64,000 nucleotides of DNA from Drosophila miranda. Lineage: Eukaryota; Arthropoda; Insecta; Diptera; Drosophilidae. The translations under genes were made by a program, and so were the position numbers. Positions 12,695-23,341 of this stretch are shown in pieces; position 1 is the first letter of the stretch, and each line of letters begins with the position of its first letter. The stretch spans positions 30,088,913-30,152,912 of the forward strand of contig NC_046677.1 of NCBI RefSeq assembly GCF_003369915.1. Reading direction: 5' to 3'. The notes beneath the pieces are model-generated. The model was not told the DNA's origin. It worked only from the letters and a program-made list of their open reading frames with translations, and ran no database searches.

Positions 12695-14034
12695 CCATCG
12701 GTCTGGAAGCAATTGCTGTGATTGTGCTGATGGGGGCTGAGCTGCTGAGCTTTGCTCTCCCGGTGGCCGCAGACTACAGAAGACTACAGACTGACTGACT
12801 GCTGCACCACGTAAATGTTGTCTTGTCTTGCCATACTGCAAGTCTGTATTTTTGGCTTCTTTCCCGATGTCTTCCCTCTGTGTGCGCTGCCTTATATACA
12901 CTATAATGAGAGTCTCGTGCACGTCACTTTTTTTCTCATTGTGGGTCTCTGAAAGCGAGTCTGCCGGCTCGGTCCACGTAATTGTAATTGATATTATGGT
13001 CATGCGGAGACTTTATTTTTAGTCAGCTTTTAATACCACCATCGAGCTGCATTTCGTATGCGGCAGGGGCTTCGGCTTTTTATATCTTGATTAAATTTTG
13101 TGTTTTTATGGTTCCACTTTTTTATTTTAAATTAAATTGTCTGGATGGTCGGAAACAAAAGTTTTGGAACTATTTCGTCAAGACAAAATGTGGTTATAAG
13201 TCTCGGGTTATGAAAAAATGGTCAATTATGTCCATAGGAAAAATTATATTCTTCCAAGAGGATTTTTTTAGCAGGAAAAACAATGAAAAAATTCTTTGAT
13301 CTTTATAAATTTCAAAATTGTTTAACAATAAATGTTAAAAGATAATATTGTTGAACCACTTTACGCCCGGAAAAACATTCCTTCCTGAATGTTACCCGAA
13401 GTTTGGGGTCGAACCCCTTAGCTAACATTTCTTAATTGTTGACAGGAACTGCCAAGATGTAGCCCTAGTTAGGTGTCGCAAAAGATTAGAGAAACTACTG
13501 CAAATTATTTGAGCACCTAGTTAATTGAGTTTCAGGAACTTCCCGGTGAGGAATCAACAATGAAAGCAAATGTCAAACATCTCCCAGGTGCTACATTTCA
13601 CGGAGGAACTTGTAGCAAAGTTGAGCAAAGTATTTATAAAATTACCCGCTTTAATGTGAACTTAAATTACTCGTAATTGGCAGCTGTGATAGTTACGGAG
13701 CACTCGCCTTTCCGTCAACACGAGCTTTTCCCCAACACAGTTTGTAATTACATTTTCACGTAGAGCTTGCGCTGGGTTTTTGCCAGCTGCTTTTCCTTCT
13801 CCCCTTTTTGTGCACTCTGCATTCCTGTATGATTAAAAAATTCTTGGGAAAACTATGCTCATAGTTTTAGCCCTCAGAAAAGCCGGTAAATCAAGCCAGA
13901 CACGCACACACTTGTTATGGAGTCATATATCCGTATGTGGGGTAGCAGAGGTGGGGAATGGGAGGCACATTACCACCTGACAGGGCAACTTTTTGCCGAA
14001 TTTATGTATACGAAAAGCAGGAAGACTACTGCAG

Positions 14035-14083
14035 AGTAGTAGTAGTGATAGTACTACGACTACTACTACTACTACGAGTAGTA
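14035..14083. repeat. (AGT)n / (ACT)n trinucleotide repeat with self-complementary halves
   Basis: A run of AGT units is followed within a few bases by a run of ACT units, then AGT again. The halves are reverse complements, so the stretch can fold back on itself. Confidence 0.8.
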
Positions 14084-15611
14084 TTGAGCACTACGGAGTG
14101 GTATACGGGTAATACAGTGACGAAGAGCAACAGAAAAGCAGCAGCAGGAACCGCAACAATAAACAGAGCCGCATACGGAATGCTGTATCCAGAGTGCAAA
14201 CCAATTGAAATTAATTTGCATAATATAAATCTGGACATCCAGCAATAGAATGGAACCGAATCCAGGCCCAATTCCCCACCCAGGGGACCGCACGATGCAT
14301 ACGCCGCTAATTCTGGGATTATTCACAGTTTATTGCACTTAGTTTTCTTGCACACAAAAGTCTTTTCCAGAGTCTTTTCTTCTCTCCTTCCATTACGATA
14401 GCCCTGCTCGACGGCGACTTTTCACCGCTGACTTTTCCTTTCCATTGATTGAATTTCTTTTGTGCTCCGTTTCACATTATCTTTAGCGAGTTTTGCTTTA
14501 ATTAGATTAGGTTTTGTTTGCAGCGGACTGCTCAATGTTCCACTGCAATTTTTTACTTGTTTCACTGGATTTTATTATCCGCTCGCGCGGCTCTCTCTCG
14601 GCAAATGTTGCGTCTGTTGTGCCGGAAAAGTGGCGACAAATGAGGAGCTTTTGCCTCGGCTGCGTCGCTTTTGGGGGCTCCTTGGCTGTCTACTGGCTAG
14701 GGTTGTCAAGTTTTGTTTGGATTCTCGTTAGCCAGATAGTGGTATTCGAAGGCAGGTGGAATCATTTATAAAAGTAAAGTCAGCCTATTTATGTACAACT
14801 TCTTTATTTTCCATTGACTGCCTGCATTTCTTTATTTTTATCTCCGCACTCAGCGCTTTGCTCTGACTACGTTAGTCAAGCCAACTAAGCCGAAGCTTTT
14901 AACTAGTCTAAGCTTGTATGTTAAAGCTTTCATAACGATTGTACCAAAGCTTGCATGATTAACCGAGACACAAACCAGAAGTAGCTGAAATTTCAGTAGT
15001 TAAATAAATATTACTTATACGCCCTGATGTCACTGATACAAAAGTTATTTTAGTTACTTGAAATTCCTAAGATAGTTTCTTTAAGCTTCTTCAAGTATAG
15101 ATATATTTGTTACAGACCTTAATTTCCGTAACAATACTTATCTCATGTATACCCATATTTAAAGTACTGATTAAGTTGTTGGGAAGGGGGCAAACCCGCA
15201 TCCGATTACCCACAATGGCAAAGGGAATATGGAAATATAACTGTAATGCTGTATTGCAAAACTGTAAATATATTTTTTAGTGCAGAAAATGAAGAGGATT
15301 TGATTTTATGCAAATGCCGAAGATTGAAATTTCTGTGTTAGTGTTTTCAAGAACTTTAATCTCTAACAAAAATATTTCAATAATTTTTAAATGTGTCAAA
15401 ATGTTTGAAAATATTAAATGGGTATAAATAAAATCAATTGAAATGCACAGTAAAAATTGCTCAATTATTCGCGACCACCCCTTTTCCTTTCTCTCTCTCT
15501 CCGTTTTGCAACGTGCATTCGACGCATTCTTTGCATTACTTTTGCACAATTATGTATTAATTAAGTATACGCCACGTACTCCACGCACTCAAACTCAATA
15601 TGAGAGAATGC

Positions 15612-15634
15612 CATAGTCGAGTGTCTCGACTATG
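15612..15634. repeat. Perfect 10-bp inverted repeat with a 3-nt loop
   Basis: CATAGTCGAG at 15612-15621 is the exact reverse complement of CTCGACTATG at 15625-15634, separated by TGT. It lies in non-coding DNA with no adjacent gene, and its function is unknown. Confidence 0.85.
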
Positions 15635-16535
15635 AGATGCCCAGTACTTGGGATGCACTTGTATATGAGATTCTCAAATTGCTGTAGCTTTAAAATGTGC
15701 AGAGCTGACAGCTGGCTGGGTCTCCCCGGGAGCTATGCTTGGGATAAGGAGGTAATGGATGTAATGTTGATGCCAGTATAAGGTGCCAATAAACAGACAG
15801 GGCCGTATCAATTGGCAATTGATGATAATAAAGAACTTATACATTCTAGGGAGTCATGTTCGCTACAATATACCATTCATCTCCAGGAATACCTTGTATA
15901 AATATACTTTAACAAGACATAAACACATTGAACAGCACGTAGCCGGCTATTATTAACACATTAACAGGTCGCTACTCGTCTGATTTATTTGGATAATTCA
16001 TAATTATAATATGCAGGAGGCATCATTGGTAGCCGACACGTGACAGTGCAAACAATATATAAAATATGCGCCGGCAATTTGTTTGCTCCTAGCAAACATA
16101 AAAAACAATGAATACTTAATAAACACAACAACACTATAGCTATTAAATGTCAAATTAATTTTCATGCCATTAAATGCAGCAAGTGCTACACAAAGAACCA
16201 AAAAATAAACAAAAAATATAGAATAAATGTTCAACAATCAAACGCAAGGAAACACAAATCAAAGCGAACGATTCAAGGTTTTCCTAGCAAGAACAGAGAA
16301 CGAAAATCCGCAGAAAAATAATGGGAAAACTGGAGATGAAAGGAAAACAGACCAAACAAGAAAGGAAATTTGTTTTCGGCCATCGATGCTTCAGATACAC
16401 TTGAAACACTACTTATATGGGAAGAGAGCAGATGCAGGTCATATGTAGATTTAATATTTTGAGACATACATTAATTTGGAATACACAGATTGGGATTTCA
16501 TGAGGGTCCTGCCAAGGGTAAGTGGTCGATCGGTC

Positions 16536-16900
16536 TCAATAGCCAATCAAATAGATCAGAAGAGAAAGAATGCTCTCAGATGAGGCTCGTTCCTGTTGAA
16601 TATTATATGGAGAAAGACAAGTTTAAATATGAAGTTTGTTTTAGTGATATTTCTGATTACCGTATGCTTATACTTTGTCTTCTGCTTTCTTGTAAGTGCA
16701 CACCAAGCCTTAGCTCCTTTTCGGACCGTGTCTTTTGAGTTCAGCCAGGGATACGTCTTTCTGTACACCCGCAGGTAGTTCCAAAAGCCATTATTGGCTA
16801 AACCGAGACGTTTTTGCATACGAATACTACTCGTTTCTTGCAAAAATTTCCTTTTATTAGTGCATTTTTTATGTTTCTTGCGCCTTTTAGGTGCCACCAT
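16536..16900 (-). CDS. Candidate MST-HMG-box (protamine-like) sperm chromatin protein
   Basis: ATG at 16900 opens a very basic protein starting MVAPKRRKKHKK. Residues about 36-80 match the male-specific-transcript HMG-box pattern of fly sperm chromatin proteins: GFWNYLRVYRKTYPWLN, then TVRKGAKAWCALTRKQKTKY. The diagnostic parts are the aromatic F-x-x-Y/F-L start, the GAKAW core and the basic K-x-K-Y end. Two ends are possible. Unspliced, the frame stops at 16556 (114 aa). With a 68-bp intron (donor GTAATC at 16660, acceptor AACAG ending 16593) it stops at 16536 (98 aa). A TATA-like ATAAAATATA lies on the minus strand at 16966-16957, and a polyadenylation-like ATTAAA at 16455-16450. Fly proteins of this class replace histones in late spermatids, so male-germline expression is expected (inference). 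No neighbour supports or opposes it. It is not named because such genes turn over quickly. Confidence 0.65.
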
Positions 16901-19900
16901 ATCTACTATCAGCTCTGTTCCAAAAATGTTTGTTATACATTTTTTCCAAAGCCAACTATATTTTATGCCCTAGAAACAGATATGGATCCGACTGCCTGTG
17001 GATAGGTCCGCAGATAAGTCGGTTGATAGTTCCCTTTAAGTTGTGGAACACCGTCGAAAGGGATCAGATATCGTTCTCGGTGTCACAAGCATCAAAATCA
17101 CAATGCTGCCTGCAAGGGTATAGACAAAAAAGAAAGGGAAATGAAAGCAAACCATAGACCGAAAACTGTGCATAAATGCGGCTTAAAGGGCGACTGGCTT
17201 AAGGTCTTAGGCGTCGTCTGAAGAGTGTGCACATGGGGACTGGGGGACATGGGCAATGCCATTGGAAACGTGCATTGAGCTAGCAAAACAAATAAATATG
17301 GCTATACAATTTATCCAGTCGAAAGTTTCCATTCCATGGACCCATGGAGTTGCTCTTTTATTTACCAGCATGTATTTACATAGATTTACATTGAAAACAC
17401 TTTAAATGCCTGGCAATCAACGCCTGGCTGACTGAGGACCTAAGCTAAATCGGATTGGAGCGGACTGGAGGCTGGGCAGGGACTAGGACCTGTGCACAAT
17501 TGTCCTGGCTGAAACATTGTTAAATGACATAAAAGACCGATGCCCCCTGGCTCCCAGGCCTCTCGAAAAGTGCAACGAGGTCGACAACACATACAGAGGC
17601 AAACTTTGTGGTTAAAACTAAAGTGGCCTTTTTAGCATTCTACAAATACCAAAAAAGAAGGCAGGGAAAGTGTCCAAATAGTTGAAAGTAGAAGAGAATT
17701 TTGTGCCTGCTCATCTGCATTTGGCCACAGTTTTCGCTTTGGCCTCTTTTTTAATATTTCAACACATTTTTCGCACTGCAATGGAGGAGCACGAACCGGG
17801 CCAGGACAAGGACCAGAATCAAGTCCAGGTCCTGGTCCAGTCCAGGAGTCCGGCGTCGAGGACTTTGGTCTTTCGTGTCTCTTTGCGGTAATTTATGCAT
17901 GCTGTTTGCGTTCTCTCGACTTTTTGGCCTTTGCTGGTTATAAAATAAATAAGAGATGTCACAAAAATGCTTTGACACGCTTGTTACTCTGCCGAATATT
18001 CGTAGAGTAAGTTCCCGAGCAATATATACAACTTTACTTGATTTAATAGAGGTTGCACGACACGTTTTCCTCCGATACTTTTTTTGTTAATTAAGCAAAC
18101 CCTTATATTCTATCTCTTCTTTCGTCGGCCTTCCAGCGGGTGCCAGAACAGCTTTAATGCTCATTCAAGTGTTGTGGTTTATGCTGTTGATGTTGATCCT
18201 CGCTTAATGTTGGGAAGTGTCATCCTTTATGGGTCTAACAGAAATTATCGCCAGTAGGCCATGTTCCAAGGCCAGTCAACCAGGCCCCAGCCCAGGCCCA
18301 AAGAATTGTCTTTGTTCCGGGTTGGAGCGGCTTTGGGGCGAGAGCTTATCACAGAATTGGCAGTTAGACTTAATTGAATATTCAAATGGTGCTGGGGCTG
18401 GGAAAATGGCCTGGGAATACTCATGGAGCCTCCCCCGATTCTACTTTAACTTTCAGCAAAATATTCTCCATTGAACAATAGTTCTTTAAAGATTTTTTAA
18501 TTGAATTATTTCCGACTGAAGTGTGGAAAAACGACCGCTTTAATTGAAAGTGAATCATTTTTTTTTTGTTTTATTAACGCGGTCGCACTTTGTATTCTTG
18601 TAATTGAATTATAAATTGTGTGTGGATATGAAATAAGAGCGCTTAAGTTTGGAAAATTTGCATAAATAATTAACATAAAATGGCAATGCATTGTAAGCCA
18701 TTTGCATTAAAAGTGTTGAGTCGAATAAAACCGTATTAAATTTTAAGTAGAATTTAATTCGAACAATTCCCATCTCTGAGGAGTCGGTCCTTGTTTGTAT
18801 TTTATCTACTAAGAACTCTTGGTGATTCTCAGAGGACAACACTTTGAGGAGGTCCCCATGCATGGGAGATTTTATTTTATATATTTTTGCCATCCTTCTC
18901 TTCCAGTTGGATGACTTTTGTGTTTCTTGGTGCTATTTTCTTGGCTCTCGCTGAGTGGTCTAATGAAAAGCGTCCAAGTGAGATTTACTTAAACAAATTC
19001 CAAGACATTTCCCCAGGCACTAGCCAGATGTCTTGGCCCCTCCGCTGTGAATCTTTTGGATGCATTTTGGTAACATTTTCACAGCTGGCCTTCGCTCGCT
19101 TTTCCATCGAGTTTTCTCATTTGGCTGTTTCGAAGTTTGTATAAACTCTGAATAAAATTAAATGTGTTCATTTGCCTATGCAAAATTCAACTATGGCCGG
19201 CTTTTTTAAATGCCATAAAAAAGATGAGAGAAATGCACAAATAAATACGAAATAAAATACAAGACAGCTTTTGTTTAAATGCCTTTTATGTGCAATATTG
19301 AGCCAGCAGGCATACATATGAGCAATAAATCAATGGCAAATAATTCATGTGCATATTGAATATTTTTGCAGTGCTCGCAATTCGCACAGATCTCGAAAAT
19401 GTTTGCTGAATATAACGAGAGTATTACACTCACACAAATCCCGATTTATATGTTTCAGTCAAAAAAAATTAGCTTTAACAAGGCTTTGACTTTGCGCAGG
19501 ACCTTAATTAGAGCGTCTTTTTCCTCTTTCCCTCTCAGGCGGGGAATGTTAAGCCAAATGAATTATAGTATTTGTAGTTAGGAATGGACTTAATGATACC
19601 TAAGATACCTAAGTGCGAGCACTTTTTATCTACGATTTTATGCTCGTTCCAGATTACATACATACATATGTCTTGAGAATAAAGATTACAAAAAGATTAT
19701 TTGAATGCCAATGTGGGTGTAGAAAAACATCGAATTTATTCCATTATTTAGACTACCCCACAAGCCTCGCCCTTACAGGGTATATCAACAAAAGGGAATG
19801 TTTTTGCCTTGCTAAAAAAGTACAGGACAAGACGCAGACCCGACATAGTCGTCGGATGTCGGCGACCGGAAATGGCATTAGTACTCAGGCCCAGCGCCCT

Positions 19901-21145
19901 CCCCGACATTATAATTAAATGCGCTGGCCACGAGGTTCCCTCTCGCCAGGTCTGGCCATCGTCTGGCTCCTCTAAGGGCCACTCGGGGCACGAATAGTGC
20001 ACCCTGCAAATAATTAGCATGGCTACGAATCCTGTGAGTAATTAAGGTAAGTCAGCTGTTGCCCTCGTCTCAAAGAAGCGGGTAGGAAACAAAAAAAACT
20101 GTCGCCCATTGTCAACGGAAATTAAAGTTTAATGGGGCAACGCGTTCAGTTTTTTAGCTGCGATTCGCATGTGGAAGTGCGCGATGAGCTTGTCGCTCTA
20201 TTTTTTATGCCAGCCAAATGCTGGTTGTATTTCCAGCTATTAAACTAGAATTTTACCAACCAGTTGACAGGAGCACAGGCTGCAGCTGTAAGGCGAGAAA
20301 ATTGCTGTAAAAATACGGGAAAATTCCCGGCGAGAGTTTTATTTTAACTGGTGGCATGTGAAAAGCAATTACAGAAGTGATTTGGAAATAATTTCCAGAG
20401 GGGAAATATTTGGTAAATTGCTAAAAACAAAATCTACCACGGCATATAGGAATTTGAGTATTTTTGTAAGGGAAAAGTTGCAGTTTATAAACAAAATTAT
20501 TTCCACTGAGAACAGATGGTTTTTAGATTATATTTTGAGTCTGGTTTAAGCCTTGCAGCCATCTGAGGCTATCCCTAATGGCCAAAAGCAAATAATCCAT
20601 TCACAACGACGTTTATATCACTGATGTGGTAATGGCTCATTGTTTCAATTGTCCATTGTGCGGGGGATATTACATTAATTAATTAGACACCTGCATGGAG
20701 TGTACACATATCTCGGCCACTTGTTGGCTCTCATTGGTAGGCAAATATGAGTTTATTCCACTGAATATTGGCTGGTTCAGAAACAACACTTTATCTAGGT
20801 CGCTTTTTGCGCTCTCTTGATTAGATTCATTTAATCAACCGAATGCTATCAGCGAATGCTATATACTAAACACTGTCTAGTCAGAGCGAAATTTAGTTAA
20901 AAAGACACAAATTTATATACGTTTTTTGGGGAACTTTTGTTTATTTAATACTTATTTTATATCTTGGGTGTTAATGCTTAAATTTTCTTTAAGCTCTCAA
21001 TTTATTTGCACAACACATAGGCCAAGAGCATTTTGATAGCGAATCGGGGTTATTAGCACGACATTTTTATACGCTAACTCAGCCAATTAGTCACAGTACT
21101 CGTTCTAATGAAGCGGAATTTTGGGTCTCATTTTCGATTGTGCGA
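16901..21145. other. Non-coding stretch, 4.2 kb
   Basis: AT-rich DNA without a supported gene. The left edge should hold the promoter of the HMG-box gene. A minus-strand AATAAA at 21006-21001 lies 140 bp past the stop of the small membrane-protein gene to the right and is a fair candidate for its polyadenylation signal. Confidence 0.5.
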
Positions 21146-21475
21146 TCACCGTACTTTGACGGATTGAACCTCTAGAAAAATCATAAACACCGCAACGGCC
21201 ACATAGGCAGCAACGATGAAGAAGATGTGCAGGAGGCTGGTAGTGAAGACCTGGACCACCAGAATCACGGTGCCCAGGCTGAAGACGCAGCTCAGGAAGG
21301 CGATCATCAGGATGGTGGACCAGTTGCGAAACCAGGCCAGCTTCTTGTCCGGAGGGGAGACAGATGTCGGCTTGAGCGGACTGTACTCCTTCCGGTACTG
21401 GTCCTCGTAGCCGCTGGTAAAGTCGATCTCGTCGTTGGCCGAGGGCTCCCTCGCATTTAGCTTGTCCGTGTCCAT
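21146..21475 (-). CDS. Small two-pass membrane protein, unrecognised
   Basis: A single-exon frame of 109 residues starts at ATG 21475 in a good fly context (TCGAAATGG). The first 50 residues are hydrophilic and charged (MDTDKLNAREPSANDEIDF). Two long hydrophobic helices follow, around residues 52-78 (ILMIAFLSCVFSLGTVILVV) and 82-103 (IFFIVAAYVAVAVFMIFLEV), leaving a short basic tail (SVKVR). Membrane location with a cytosolic N-terminus is inferred. The local GC content is well above the flanks, which supports real coding. I do not recognise a family. It stands alone, 1.6 kb from another small membrane-protein candidate on the other strand. Confidence 0.7.
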   Translation of the reverse strand: MDTDKLNAREPSANDEIDFTSGYEDQYRKEYSPLKPTSVSPPDKKLAWFRNWSTILMIAFLSCVFSLGTVILVVQVFTTSLLHIFFIVAAYVAVAVFMIFLEVQSVKVR

Positions 21476-23038
21476 TTCGAGACGCGTTCGCCGCTCAACT
21501 ACGGGTCCGTAACTGGCGGCACAGGGAGCGCGAAAGAGTGTTTATTTCAGTATCTGTTTCCATTTTAGTTGATTACCAATCATCAGGGCCCAAGCAGTTG
21601 TTGGCTGCGTCATTATCGCAGCGGCAAAAGGTGTTAATTGAGGCAACAACGAAGCAAACAGAAAAACAGAGAAACGGAGAAACAGAGAAACAGCCGGAGC
21701 TGACAATCTTTCTATGTCGTTTTGTGAGTCAGATAAGATATTCGTTTTCTCGCCAGATACCCGAGAACAAGAGAACTGCAGAGCTCCCACAAAACAAGAG
21801 CCAGAGATAATGAAAACATAAAATGCAAAAAGAGAGAAAACTCTCATGGCACAAGGAATCTTATCAATTTCTTTCAAGACTCTCCGGAGACCGGACTGTG
21901 CTGCTGCCTTCTCTTTGACCACACAGCATTTCGGCCTTTAAAATACTCTTAAAATCTTGTGATAATTGTCCAGTGATAATTTTTGTTTGTACTACTACTA
22001 TGTTTTGCCTTTGCAAACAAAGTTGTGGCTTGAGGCTTTTTTTTAGAGTTCTTTTCCCATTCAAGGCGTTCCGTAGTTTTTCTGAAAATAAGATCAAAGA
22101 TACCGTTTTCAGCTTTTTTATACAAAATTTCGATTTGGAGCCAGCACGTTTATTTTAAGAATTACTGATTTTTCCACTGATTGCTCCTATATCAGCTATA
22201 TCCGACTTCTAAATGTATCTTCTCTACAACAGCTATAGTAATCCAATGTGGAATAATAAACAATCATTTAAGGCTAAAAGATTATAAAGATTCGATGTCA
22301 GTGGTTTTGCTATGATACCTTTTCCATGGACGCTTTTTGAGAAGTGTCTGAGGTCAGTCACAAACACTCGCTATGCGTCGCATCGTGGCACATCCGATGG
22401 CAGAGAACAACAGAAAATTGAGTACAAGAAAAGCAAACAGTGTACGGGTCGGCTACGAAACAGCAACAATGAAACCCAAGTAAGCATAAAATAAAAACTA
22501 TACAAAATTTCATCGAGTGTGAATACAAAGTTTCAAAATTTATATCTGCAAATCATTTTTCAAGTATTTGAAGTACACCCAGAGAAAAAAGCCCTGAGCA
22601 CTCGCTCACTCGCTCTATATAAAGCTCTTTTATTTATATTTAAATAAAAGTTAATTCTATTAAAATTCATTATATTTGTAAATAAAAGCCGAATATTTAA
22701 TTTAAATGTGGGTGTGTTTCTTTTTACTATGCCATTCTTCTCTCAGTGTACCTTAAGGTTCTACCTTATTTTGGCATGTTTAAACTACTTTAAACTCTTA
22801 AAAATTGATATACCAATATTTATAATATTCAAATGAAATTCTTGCAGTGTAGGAATTCAGCTGGATTTGTTTTCTTGGAATTTGTATGAAGCAAGCGCAT
22901 TGCACGGGATTGACAAGCTCCAGTTGAACTGATTCTTTAGTATGCTAAGAGCCTTGAAGCTGCAAAGATCAGAACCAATTCGAATAGCAATGCTGTAATA
23001 TACAACTTTTTAAGCCTCTTAGAGTAGTGAAAAATATA
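21476..23038. other. Intergenic region between two divergent small genes
   Basis: No supported gene. The right ends of the two flanking genes point away from each other, so their promoters lie here. The stretch also contains the possible MITE at 22574-22750. Confidence 0.5.
22574..22750. mobile_element. Possible 177-bp MITE with TA-flanked inverted ends
   Basis: The left end TACACCCAGAGAA (22574-22586) and right end TTCTCTCAGTGTA (22738-22750) are inverted repeats with 11 of 13 positions matching, both bounded by TA. The interior is AT-rich and non-coding. This is the build of a short non-autonomous Tc1/mariner-type element, in which TA is the duplicated target. A chance match is possible, and the family was not identified. 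Confidence 0.45.
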
Positions 23039-23341
23039 ATGAAATTGCGTATTCCTTCCAGTGACGACAAGGAGATATTGTTAGATGGCGACAGTTACCG
23101 TGACATTGTCCAGATGGATCACCCTGTTCATGTGTCAAATGAAGAACAGCAACCAGATCCACCTGAACATGTGTATATGTCAATTGAAGAGCAGCCACCG
23201 GCAGAGTTGGACATTCTTCAAGGCGAGTCTCGATCTTCTAAATTTCTGCACAATTGGAACAGTGTGGGAATTTGCCTGTTTTATAATCTATGCATGATTG
23301 TGTTATTGGTGCTAATATTTATCTACAAGCGAAAGAATTAA
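23039..23341 (+). CDS. Small single-pass (tail-anchored-type) membrane protein, unrecognised
   Basis: ATG at 23039 starts a 100-residue frame ending at TAA 23339-23341. Residues 1-70 are acidic and Pro/Gln-rich. They contain an imperfect internal duplication (HVSNEEQQPDPP and YMSIEEQPPAEL) that is also visible in the DNA at about 23126-23205. One hydrophobic helix follows near residues 77-96 (GICLFYNLCMIVLLVLIFIY), then a short basic end (KRKN). This is the layout of a tail-anchored or single-pass membrane protein. The gene is AT-rich like its flanks, so coding support is weaker than for the 109-residue protein nearby. No splice site is needed. Function is unknown. Confidence 0.55.
   Translation: MKLRIPSSDDKEILLDGDSYRDIVQMDHPVHVSNEEQQPDPPEHVYMSIEEQPPAELDILQGESRSSKFLHNWNSVGICLFYNLCMIVLLVLIFIYKRKN

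Larger units (their letters stand above)
10606..16535. other. Non-coding upstream region of the FAS1 gene
   Basis: I find no supported gene here. The left edge must hold the FAS1 promoter and 5' UTR, read leftward; no unambiguous core promoter was identified. The rest is AT-rich with several simple repeats, listed separately, and one short perfect palindrome. Open frames in this stretch are short, repeat-derived or lack Drosophila coding character. Confidence 0.5.

Noticed and set aside
13390..13430. GGGGTCGAACCCC, resembling a tRNA T-arm
   Set aside because: The loop is 5 nt instead of 7, the stem is offset, and no acceptor stem or anticodon arm can be drawn on either strand.
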